NCBI GenBank assembly: GCA_020343875.1
Contig: CP070811.1
Location: 4,426,420 to 4,459,931, forward strand
DNA: 33,512 nucleotides
Direction: 5' to 3'
DNA from: Anaerolineales bacterium
GTDB taxonomy: Bacteria > Chloroflexota > Anaerolineae > 4572-78 > NAK82
Below are positions 8,129-14,938 of the stretch, in pieces. Numbering within the stretch: the first letter of the stretch is position 1; each line of letters starts with the position of its first letter. Below the pieces are notes generated by a model. It worked only from the letters and a program-made list of their open reading frames with translations, was not told where the DNA came from and searched no databases. The translations under genes were made by a program, and so were the position numbers.

Positions 8129-8234
8129 AGGCCACCTCCTCGTGAACTATATGGAACTATATAGATGACAGTTATTTATGCACGCGCCGGTCTATCGGAC
8201 TGGGGATAGAATACTTGAGGCAAAGTTGCCATCT

Positions 8235-8254
8235 AGCCTCAACAGGTTGAGGCT
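8235..8254. promoter_or_regulatory. Hairpin in the leader of the cooF-cooS operon
   Basis: Perfect 8-bp inverted repeat AGCCTCAA / TTGAGGCT around a 4-nt loop, between the predicted start site and the cooF ribosome-binding site. It may shape the leader RNA or bind a regulator. No ligand class is recognisable. Confidence 0.4.
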
Positions 8255-8283
8255 GGGGGTCAGGCATGACAACTCATACCCGT

Positions 8284-8330
8284 GTAGGAACTACATCCTA
8301 CAGTTTATCACGCCCATGGCGACAAGTCAA
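8284..8330 (-). promoter_or_regulatory. Sigma-70-type promoter of the cooF-cooS operon with a dyad at the start site
   Basis: On the minus strand TTGACT (8330-8325) and TAAACT (8307-8302) are separated by 17 bp. Directly after the -10 box lies the dyad GTAGGA-N6-TCCTAC (8284-8301), which would cover the transcription start and is a plausible operator. The leader to cooF is about 165 bases. A CooA/RcoM-type CO-sensor gene is not in the window. Confidence 0.6.
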
Positions 8331-8361
8331 GAGGGAATTTTTTGCATGCACCAAACAAAAG

Positions 8362-8399
8362 AAAAAAGACTTCAAAAGTCTTGGAGACTTTTGAAGTCT
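8362..8399 (-). terminator. Rho-independent terminator of the sugar-acid operon, made of palindrome copy 2
   Basis: The 33-bp palindrome (8367-8399, 15-bp stem, 3-nt loop) is the exact reverse complement of the copy at 1881-1913. On the minus strand it starts 16 bp after the KDPG aldolase stop codon and is followed by five Ts (8366-8362), the classic layout of an intrinsic terminator. It separates this operon from the CODH promoter that begins 32 bp further on. Confidence 0.75.
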
Positions 8400-8415
8400 A
8401 GTAGGCTGACCGCCG

Positions 8416-9054
8416 CTATCCTCGCACCTGGCGCACGACAGACACGGCTTCCTGGGCTAACTGGGTGATCTCATCAAACTTGCCGGCGCTGATCAGGCTG
8501 GCCTCGGCCAGCCAGCTGCCCCCGCAGCAATGGACGCTGGGGTGGGCCAGGTAATTCGCCAGGTTAGCCAGGCTGATGCCTCCGGTGGGAATGAACTTCA
8601 CGCCGCCATAAGGAGCCGCGATGGCCTTGAGAGTCTTGAGGCCACCCATCGCCTCAGCCGGGAAGAACTTGAGTACCGTCAATCCCTTGTCCAAGGCCAT
8701 CTCAATCTCGGTGGGCGTGGCCACCCCCGGGGTGACCGGTATCTGCCTGGCCAGACACCAATCCACCACCTTGGGATTGAAGCCGGGGGAAACGATAAAC
8801 CCGGCCCCTGCCGAGGCTGCCCGCTCAGCCTGGTCCACCGAGAGGACCGTCCCCGCACCCAGCACGATGTCTGGCAGATTGGAGGAGATCCGACGGATGG
8901 CCTCCTCGGCTGCCGCGGTGCGGAAGGTGATCTCAGCACACGGCAGCCCGCCGGCCAACAATGCACTGCCCAGGCTGACCGCATCCTCGGCCCGCTCAAT
9001 CTTGACCACTGGCACCACGCCTAAGCCCTTAAGAGTATCAAGAATTTCTTGCAT
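8416..9054 (-). CDS. eda: 2-keto-3-deoxy-6-phosphogluconate aldolase
   Basis: Class I aldolase that splits KDPG into pyruvate and glyceraldehyde 3-phosphate, the last step of hexuronate and Entner-Doudoroff breakdown. At 212 residues it has the family length. The Schiff-base lysine is K129 in VLKFFPAE, with E41 in EITFRT as the general acid/base. GAGTVLS, the SPGFNP and TPGVATP loops and the phosphate-binding PTGGI motif are all present. Last gene of the operon, 132 bp after the KDG kinase whose product it uses. Some family members also cleave KHG (4-hydroxy-2-oxoglutarate) or 6-phospho-galactonate analogues, so substrate specificity could be broader. Confidence 0.95.
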   Translation of the reverse strand: MQEILDTLKGLGVVPVVKIERAEDAVSLGSALLAGGLPCAEITFRTAAAEEAIRRISSNLPDIVLGAGTVLSVDQAERAASAGAGFIVSPGFNPKVVDWCLARQIPVTPGVATPTEIEMALDKGLTVLKFFPAEAMGGLKTLKAIAAPYGGVKFIPTGGISLANLANYLAHPSVHCCGGSWLAEASLISAGKFDEITQLAQEAVSVVRQVRG

Positions 9055-9186
9055 AGCGTACCTCCCTGGTTACGGTATTGGTTGTGGAGGCACAGCAGCT
9101 CCCGGCCCGGAGCATCAGGTTGGCAATGCCCGGCCGGAAGCGCGGGCCCCGTCTCAACCGCACTGGTCTCTTGAAAAGCAGTTCCC

Positions 9187-10224
9187 TCAACGTGACACCC
9201 GGCCTGACACATCGCCGCCCATCAGCTTCTCGACCTCGGCCACGCTGACCATGTTGAAATCGCCGAAGATCGAGTGTTTGAGGCACGACGCAGCCACAGC
9301 AAAGTTGAGTGCCTGCTGCCGATTCTGGCCGTAAGTGCGCAGGCCATAGATCAGGCCAGCCATAAAGGAGTCTCCACCGCCGACTCGGTCCACAATGTGC
9401 GTGATGTCGTAAGTGGGCCCCGTGTAGAAGTCTCCTTGATCCCATAACACGCCAGACCAGGTGTTGTGGCTGGCCGAGATTGAGCCGCGCAGGGTAATGG
9501 CGATCGTCTTCAAGTTAGGAAAACGTTGGGCCAGCTCGGCGCATACAAAGCGGTACTTGTCGGCATCTACCTTGCCAGCGGTCACGTCGGTCTGGGGAGC
9601 TCTGATGCCGAAGACCTTGTCGGCGTCTTCCTCGTTGCCGATGGCCACATCGCAATAGCCTACCAGCTCGGGCATCACCTGGGCTGGTGTCTTGCCCCAC
9701 TTCCAGAGCTTCTTACGATAATTCAGGTCGCACGACACGCTCAAGCCCATGCGCCGGGCCTCCTGGATGGCTTCCAGGCACACCTCCGCCGTCCCGGCCG
9801 AGATAGCAGGGGTGATGCCTGTCCAGTGGAACCAGTCGGCGTCGGCGAAGACCTGCTGCCAGTCAATCATGCCCGGCTGGATGGTGGCGATGGCTGAGTT
9901 GGCCCGGTCGTAGATCACCTTGCTGCCACGCTGCACAGCGCCCATCTCCAGGAAGTAGATGCCCAGCCGGTCGCCGCCGCGCACGATTTTGTCCACGCCC
10001 ACCCCATACTGGCGCAGGAACTGGATGCAGGCGTCGCCCAGGTCATTTTGGGGCAGGCGGGTGACGTAGTCCACCGGCAGGCCGAAAACCGCCAGCGCCA
10101 CGGCTACGTTGGCCTCCCCGCCGCCGTAGATGACGTCAAATGAGCGGGCTTGCCCAAAGCGCAAAAAGCCCGGCGGCGACAGGCGCATCATGATCTCACC
10201 AAAGGCTATTATCTTCTTGGACAT
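9187..10224 (-). CDS. kdgK: 2-keto-3-deoxygluconate kinase (PfkB family)
   Basis: Ribokinase-fold sugar kinase that phosphorylates 2-keto-3-deoxygluconate to KDPG. The N-terminal GEIMMRLSPPG and GGGEANVAVAL strands and the PfkB signature with catalytic D285 (VDRVGGGDSFMAG) are clear. The 345-residue length and the ...LNYRKKLWKW motif resemble KdgK-type enzymes rather than fructokinases. Pairing with eda supports the call. It is preceded by a 196-bp intergenic region with repeated sequence motifs, which may give it a secondary promoter within the long cluster. Confidence 0.88.
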   Translation of the reverse strand: MSKKIIAFGEIMMRLSPPGFLRFGQARSFDVIYGGGEANVAVALAVFGLPVDYVTRLPQNDLGDACIQFLRQYGVGVDKIVRGGDRLGIYFLEMGAVQRGSKVIYDRANSAIATIQPGMIDWQQVFADADWFHWTGITPAISAGTAEVCLEAIQEARRMGLSVSCDLNYRKKLWKWGKTPAQVMPELVGYCDVAIGNEEDADKVFGIRAPQTDVTAGKVDADKYRFVCAELAQRFPNLKTIAITLRGSISASHNTWSGVLWDQGDFYTGPTYDITHIVDRVGGGDSFMAGLIYGLRTYGQNRQQALNFAVAASCLKHSIFGDFNMVSVAEVEKLMGGDVSGRVSR

Positions 10225-10239
10225 TCGGGTTGCCTCCTT

Positions 10240-10336
10240 AAGTGCTTACCAAGAAATAACTTGGCATTCTTATAGACATGTCAGGCCCGACCGCTGTCTC
10301 AAAGCGGGAAGTTGTTTATTGACAAGTGCTTACTTG
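10240..10336. promoter_or_regulatory. Repeated AAGTGCTTAC motifs upstream of kdgK
   Basis: AAGTGCTTAC occurs twice in the same orientation, at 10240-10249 and 10324-10333. The second lies in the dyad CAAGT-N4-ACTTG (10323-10336), and the first is followed by CCAAG-N6-CTTGG (10249-10264). This is the only sizeable gap inside the downstream half of the operon, so these are candidate operator sites for kdgK-eda. I could not place a convincing -35/-10 pair. Confidence 0.35.
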
Positions 10337-10420
10337 CCTCCGCTTCAATGTGGTTGAGGCTCAGGTTCGATCCTTGTGCGGAGCAAGCGGTGGGCTGTTC
10401 TCCACCGCGAGGGGCCAGGT

Positions 10421-11458
10421 CTAACGGTCAGCCTCTGGCTCCGCCCGCTGATACGTATAGGAAGTGATATTCTCGACTTCGGGGTTGACCACCCACGGCG
10501 GCCAACGGCCATTGTACACATGAATGGCGATCTGGCAACCAGAGCGGTACAGATCGGCCACGCTGTCCTCCGAATTGGCCCCCACGTGAGGGGTAAAGGT
10601 CACGTTGTCAAACTCACGCAGCGGCGAGTCGAGGGGCAGTGGCTCCTGCTCCAACACGTCCAAGCCGGCTCCCCACACTTTGCCGGACCGCAATGCCTGG
10701 ATCAGGGCCGTCTCATCAATGACCGGCCCCCGGCTGGTGTTGACGATGAACACGCCGTCTTTCATGAGGTCGAATTCCCTGCTGCCCAGCAGGTGATGCG
10801 TTTCCGCGGTCAGCGGGCAGTGCACGGAGATAAAATCGGAGCGCTGGAGTAGCTCATCCAGGCTGACCTGCTGTACTCCATAGGGGGATATGGTCTCGGA
10901 GTTGACATAAGGATCATGCGTTAGCAGGGTCATGCCGAAGCCGCGAACCCGCTCGGCCAGAGCGCGGCCGATGCGCCCAAAAGCCAGAATGCCCAAAGTG
11001 CAACCTTTCATACGCCGGGCCGGGCGTGCGCCTGTGCGGTCCCAGCGCCCGGCTCGGATCCAGCGATCCTGGCGTGCGATGTGTCTGACACCGCTCATCA
11101 GCAAGGCCAGGGCGTGGTCGGCCACGTCGTCTACGCAGTACGTGGGCGTATTGCAGACCAGAATGCCTTGCCGGGTAGCGGCCTCTACGTCCACATTGTC
11201 ATAGCCGGTGCCCAGTCGCACGATACACTGGCATCCTTCCAGTTTTTGAATGACGTCTTGAGTGAGCAAGGGTCGAACGGACTGTTGCATTACTACAGGG
11301 GCGGTCCGTGCTGCGTCCAAAGCGGCTTCGGGTGTGCGATGTTGTCCTACCGTCCACGTGATGCCCTGACGAACCAGCTCCTGGCCTACCCAGTCTGGCG
11401 GGGTGAAGAGATCCTCATCGTAGTCTACCAATACAGCTTCAAAGGATTGATTTGTCAT
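10421..11458 (-). CDS. D-isomer-specific 2-hydroxyacid dehydrogenase (CtBP/SerA-like)
   Basis: NAD(P)-dependent reductase or dehydrogenase acting on a 2-keto/2-hydroxy acid. The Rossmann motif GILAFGRIGRALAERVRGFG (about 156-175) and the catalytic triad R243 (NTSRGPVIDE), E272 (EQEPLP) and H291 (TPHVGA) are all present. At 345 residues it lacks the ACT domain of long SerA proteins, so serine biosynthesis is unlikely. In this context it may interconvert a sugar-acid or a C3-C4 hydroxyacid (inference). It lies 12 bp after the uxuB-like SDR and so is co-transcribed. Exact substrate unknown. Confidence 0.85.
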   Translation of the reverse strand: MTNQSFEAVLVDYDEDLFTPPDWVGQELVRQGITWTVGQHRTPEAALDAARTAPVVMQQSVRPLLTQDVIQKLEGCQCIVRLGTGYDNVDVEAATRQGILVCNTPTYCVDDVADHALALLMSGVRHIARQDRWIRAGRWDRTGARPARRMKGCTLGILAFGRIGRALAERVRGFGMTLLTHDPYVNSETISPYGVQQVSLDELLQRSDFISVHCPLTAETHHLLGSREFDLMKDGVFIVNTSRGPVIDETALIQALRSGKVWGAGLDVLEQEPLPLDSPLREFDNVTFTPHVGANSEDSVADLYRSGCQIAIHVYNGRWPPWVVNPEVENITSYTYQRAEPEADR

Positions 11459-11470
11459 GAATAACCTCTA

Positions 11471-12295
11471 TTACACACCACTGAAGACGGAGAAACCACC
11501 ATCGATTGCGATGGTTGCTCCGTGCACGAAGGTGGCAACCTCTGAGAGAACCAAAAAAGCCGGGCCGATCAAGTCTTCAGGCAATCCGAAGCGGCCCATG
11601 GGCGTGTGGGCGATGATGCTTTGCCCCCGCTGGGTGGGTTGACCGCTCTCCTCGTCAAGCAGTAGAAACCTGTTCTGCTCGGTCAGAAAGAAGCCTGGCA
11701 TCAGTGCATTGACACGGATACGAGGCGAATACTCCTGGCACAAATGTACGGCGAGCCATTGGGTGAAGTTGACGACAGCCGCTTTGGCCGCTGAATAGGC
11801 GACACTTCTGGTCAGGGGGCGGTCGGCCGCCATGGAGGCAATGTTCAGGATACACCCGTGATCCCGTTCCACCATGTGGCGGCCGAAAACCTGGCAGGCA
11901 AAGAAAGTCCCCAGGAAATTCAGGTCGAAAACCCAGCGGACTGCGTCTTCAGGCAGGTCAAAGAAGGGTAAATCTGGGCTGGTTGTGGCTTCCTTCTTGG
12001 CGCCACCTGCGCCGTTTATCAGAATATCGACTTTGCCAAAGGTTTCAACGATTGTTTGAGCCGAGGTGATCAGGCTTTTCTTATCAAGCACATCTGCCTG
12101 GAGTGCCGTAGCCTGGCCTGCCCTGGCCCGGATTTCGGCAACCACTTTCTCAGCAGCCGGCAGACTGATGTCCAAGACGGCCACGCTGGCTCCCTGCAGC
12201 GCCAGTGCCCTGGCCATCGCACCACACAGCACTCCGCCTCCGCCGGTGATAACTGCCACTTGCCCGCTAAAATCAAAAGGTCGATCAAGGTCCAT
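11471..12295 (-). CDS. SDR dehydrogenase, D-mannonate oxidoreductase (UxuB)-like
   Basis: Classical short-chain dehydrogenase of 274 residues with the nucleotide-binding loop ITGGGGVLCGAMA (about 16-28), NGAGG at 94-98 and catalytic S154, Y167 and K171 (AYSAAK). The long NGAGGAKKEATTSPD insertion and the C-terminal loop LTEQNRFLLLDEESG resemble the SDR-type fructuronate reductases (D-mannonate oxidoreductases) found in hexuronate operons of Gram-positive and Thermotoga-type bacteria, which are unrelated to E. coli UxuB. That would link fructuronate to mannonate upstream of KDG. The mannonate dehydratase required next is not in the window, so the exact sugar acid stays open. Confidence 0.75.
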   Translation of the reverse strand: MDLDRPFDFSGQVAVITGGGGVLCGAMARALALQGASVAVLDISLPAAEKVVAEIRARAGQATALQADVLDKKSLITSAQTIVETFGKVDILINGAGGAKKEATTSPDLPFFDLPEDAVRWVFDLNFLGTFFACQVFGRHMVERDHGCILNIASMAADRPLTRSVAYSAAKAAVVNFTQWLAVHLCQEYSPRIRVNALMPGFFLTEQNRFLLLDEESGQPTQRGQSIIAHTPMGRFGLPEDLIGPAFLVLSEVATFVHGATIAIDGGFSVFSGV

Positions 12296-12379
12296 TACCT
12301 AACTCCGTTTAACTCCCGAATTGGGGTCCGGCCAATCTTTCTGGGGACACAGAGTCAGACACACCGGCGGGTGCGGGTG

Positions 12380-13126
12380 TCAGTCCATCAAGTAGCCGCC
12401 ATTAACGTCCAGGATTTCGCCCGTGATGAAGTTTGCGGCGTCAGAAGCGAGAAAAGCCACCGCTTCGGCCACGTCCTGGGGTTTTCCCAATCTCTTCAGG
12501 GGAATCGACTCGATAATCTGGCGGCGTTTTTCTTCCGGCCACTCCTGGCTCATCTCCGTCTCGATGGCGTGCGGGGCCACGGCGTTCACGTTGATATTAT
12601 AAGGCGCCAGCTCGCGCGCCAAAGACATGGTGAAGGTGTTGATGGCTCCCTTGGAGGTACCATAGGACGGGGCAGAAGCCAGGTCCCCCACTTTGCCGGC
12701 TATGGAGGAGATATTGATGATTTTGCCTCCTCCCTGGGCAATCATGAGGGGGATCACCTCCCGGGCACAGTTGAACGTCCCTCCCAGGTTTACATCCAGC
12801 ACCCTTTCCCAGTCTTCGAGCCTGTGCTCGAGGAAAGTGCCCCGCCGAATGATCCCGGCGTTGTTGACCAGAATGTCAACCTTCCCCAAGAAGGAGACTG
12901 TTTGGCTGACCAACTGTTTTACGGCTTCGGGTTGGGAGACATCGACCTGGATAGCTGTGGCCTTCCGGCCCAATCTTTCAATCTCCTGGGCCACCCGTTG
13001 GGCACGTTCCAGATCTACATCGGCAACCACGACGTCCGCCCCCTCCCGGGCCAGCGTCAGGGCGATGGCTTCCCCTATACCCCGGGCGGCACCGGTAATC
13101 AGAGCTACCTTGCCCTCGAATCTCAT
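12380..13126 (-). CDS. SDR dehydrogenase, FabG/KduD-like
   Basis: Short-chain dehydrogenase of 248 residues. Motifs are TGAARGIG (11-18), NNAG (88-91), S141, Y155 and K159 (SYGTSKG), and the C-terminal VNGGYLMD. The general form matches FabG, glucose dehydrogenase and 2-deoxy-D-gluconate/KduD enzymes, which cannot be told apart by eye. Its place between the permease genes and the uxuB-like SDR argues for sugar or sugar-acid oxidation rather than fatty-acid synthesis. It starts 19 bp after the permease stop codon and is therefore translated from the same message. Confidence 0.82.
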   Translation of the reverse strand: MRFEGKVALITGAARGIGEAIALTLAREGADVVVADVDLERAQRVAQEIERLGRKATAIQVDVSQPEAVKQLVSQTVSFLGKVDILVNNAGIIRRGTFLEHRLEDWERVLDVNLGGTFNCAREVIPLMIAQGGGKIINISSIAGKVGDLASAPSYGTSKGAINTFTMSLARELAPYNINVNAVAPHAIETEMSQEWPEEKRRQIIESIPLKRLGKPQDVAEAVAFLASDAANFITGEILDVNGGYLMD

Positions 13127-13145
13127 GCTTTCCCAAGCCTCCTTT

Positions 13146-13979
13146 TCACTCCTTGACAGCTCCAGCCGTCAGACCCTCGACCAGATAATTTTGCAACAGC
13201 AAGTAGAGAATCAAGGGCGGTAATGCCCCAATCATGGAACCAGCCATCAATTGAGGCCAGATGATGCGGAACTGGGTTACCAGGCGGGTGAGCCCCAGGG
13301 TGACGGTGGTCATTTTTTCGCCGCTGGTCAGAACCAACACCCACAACAGATCTCCCCAGGCCAGCAAGAAGGCGAATATGATTGTGGCTACCATGCCCGG
13401 CGCAATAAGCGGCAGAATCACTTTCAAATAGGCGCCCAAGGGGGTGCACCCGTCGATCAAGGCTGCGTCGTCCAGTTCTTCGGGGACAGAATCAATGAAT
13501 CCTTTGAGCATCCAGGTGCTGAACGGCAGCGTGATGGCAGTGAAAGCCAGAATCAGCCCCGGGTAGGTGTTGTACAGTTCGACGGTGGAGAGCATTTTGA
13601 AGTAGGGTCCCACCAGAAGCACGCCCGGCAGCATCTGGCTGGATAGGATGATCCCAATTAACGTGGCTCGGCCTCGAAAACTGAAGCGGGAGAAGCCATA
13701 ACCGGCAAATGATCCGATCGCTGTTGAAAGCAACGCAGTGCCCAAAGAGATGATGGTGCTGTTCAGGAACCAAATGGGGAAGTTACCCCATAGCAGAATC
13801 TGAATGTAGGCCTCCAGCGTCGGCTCTTTGGGCCAAAGGGTAGGTGGGATGGTCACCGCTTCCTTGTCACTCTTCAGAGAGGTAAAGATCATCCACAGAA
13901 AGGGGGTGATCGTGTACAAGAGGACCAGGCCCAGGACCAGGTAGGCGAGAATCAGACCGGGTCGCAGTCTTCTCTTCAT
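13146..13979 (-). CDS. Carbohydrate ABC transporter permease, CUT1 MalG-like
   Basis: Inner-membrane permease of 277 residues with about six transmembrane helices. The binding-protein-dependent transport signature EELDDAALIDGCTPLGAYLK-type EAA loop (about residues 185-205) docks an ATPase. Its start overlaps the stop of the preceding MalF-like gene by four bases (ATGA), showing translational coupling. It works with that permease and the LysM-tagged binding protein. No CUT1 ATPase gene is found in the cluster. Confidence 0.93.
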   Translation of the reverse strand: MKRRLRPGLILAYLVLGLVLLYTITPFLWMIFTSLKSDKEAVTIPPTLWPKEPTLEAYIQILLWGNFPIWFLNSTIISLGTALLSTAIGSFAGYGFSRFSFRGRATLIGIILSSQMLPGVLLVGPYFKMLSTVELYNTYPGLILAFTAITLPFSTWMLKGFIDSVPEELDDAALIDGCTPLGAYLKVILPLIAPGMVATIIFAFLLAWGDLLWVLVLTSGEKMTTVTLGLTRLVTQFRIIWPQLMAGSMIGALPPLILYLLLQNYLVEGLTAGAVKE

Positions 13980-14863
13980 GACAGTCTCCGGACCATAGCC
14001 CGCACATACGGCAGGCTGAGAAGAAGCATGATGATGGCCAGAACCACGGCCACGGCGGCCGCGTATTCAAAATTAAAGTATCTGAAGTACTGCTTGTAGA
14101 CGTAAAGAGAGAGGATCTCGGTCACATTGCCAGGCCCACCGGCCGTCATATTGAAAACCAGCCCAAAACGTCGAAACTGCCAGATAGTATCCAGGGCAAC
14201 GGAAATCAGGATCATGCCTCTCATGCTAGGAACGGTGATGAAGCGAAACTCTTGCACGGTTGAGGCGCCATCTACCTTGGCGGCTTCATATAGTTCGCGG
14301 GGGATGGCCTGCAATCCTGCTAACAGAATGAGCATGACAAAGGGATAGCCACGCCACACGTCGGCGAAGATGACACTGGGCAGGGCCAGATCGGAGTCCC
14401 CCAGCCACTCGATATGCTTATGAATGAGTCCCCAGTCAAAAAGCAACCGGTTGATGATACCTGCGGTAGGGTTGTACATGAAGCGCCAGATCAGGCCGGA
14501 AATTACGTCGGGCACCGTCCACGGAAGAATAGCTATCACCCTGAAGAGACGTTTGCCCCGGACCTGCGTGTTCAAGGCCAAGGCAATGATGAAGCCCACA
14601 ACGAGATGCAGCAGTACCGTACCAGCCACGAAGGTAAAGGTAACCACCAAAGAATTGCGGAAGCGCCCATCCCTGGGCAGCTTGGCGTAATTCTCAAGCG
14701 TCCAGCCCCCATCGGGCAGGCTGAAGCTGTTGATGATGGCCACGGCGATAGGAAAGCCCAGAACCACCAGTAGCACCAGGAGAGTGGGCAAGACGAACAG
14801 GAAGCCCTGGGCCAGGCGGAACGGGATATGGATTGACGGAGAGCGGGCACGAAGTGTGTTCAT
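13976..14863 (-). CDS. Carbohydrate ABC transporter permease, CUT1 MalF/UgpA-like
   Basis: Inner-membrane permease with about six transmembrane helices and the EAA loop PRELYEAAKVDGASTVQEF. The frame is open back to a GTG at 14920, but that start lies within the intercistronic hairpin. The ATG at 14863, which gives MNTLRARSPSIHIPFRL, is preferred and yields 295 residues, the usual size. No strong ribosome-binding site precedes it. The gene follows the binding-protein gene and overlaps the second permease by four bases. Confidence 0.9.
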   Translation of the reverse strand: MNTLRARSPSIHIPFRLAQGFLFVLPTLLVLLVVLGFPIAVAIINSFSLPDGGWTLENYAKLPRDGRFRNSLVVTFTFVAGTVLLHLVVGFIIALALNTQVRGKRLFRVIAILPWTVPDVISGLIWRFMYNPTAGIINRLLFDWGLIHKHIEWLGDSDLALPSVIFADVWRGYPFVMLILLAGLQAIPRELYEAAKVDGASTVQEFRFITVPSMRGMILISVALDTIWQFRRFGLVFNMTAGGPGNVTEILSLYVYKQYFRYFNFEYAAAVAVVLAIIMLLLSLPYVRAMVRRLS

Positions 14864-14889
14864 GGTCGAAGAATTGGGTTTGAGTTGTG

Positions 14890-14922
14890 AGGTGGAGGGC
14901 CGTTGGGCACAGCCCTCCACCT
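14890..14922 (-). promoter_or_regulatory. Intercistronic hairpin between binding-protein and permease genes
   Basis: An 11-bp perfect stem (AGGTGGAGGGC and its complement) with an 11-nt loop starts 17 bp after the binding-protein stop codon. No T-run follows on the minus strand. Such structures commonly protect the upstream binding-protein transcript and reduce expression of the permeases, as known for malE-malF. Confidence 0.6.
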
Positions 14923-14938
14923 TTCTAGGTTGGCGGTT

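Noticed and set aside
8144-8162. Direct repeat GAACTATAT twice just upstream of cooF
   Set aside because: Lies in the leader close to the ribosome-binding site, is AT-rich and short; not enough to claim a regulatory site.
8129-8415. Riboswitch in the CODH leader
   Set aside because: Hairpins exist, but no known riboswitch core sequence could be recognised.
12056-13156. Long plus-strand open frame of 366 codons
   Set aside because: Lies antisense to two clear SDR genes, has no recognisable domain and no ribosome-binding site; it is a GC-rich shadow frame.
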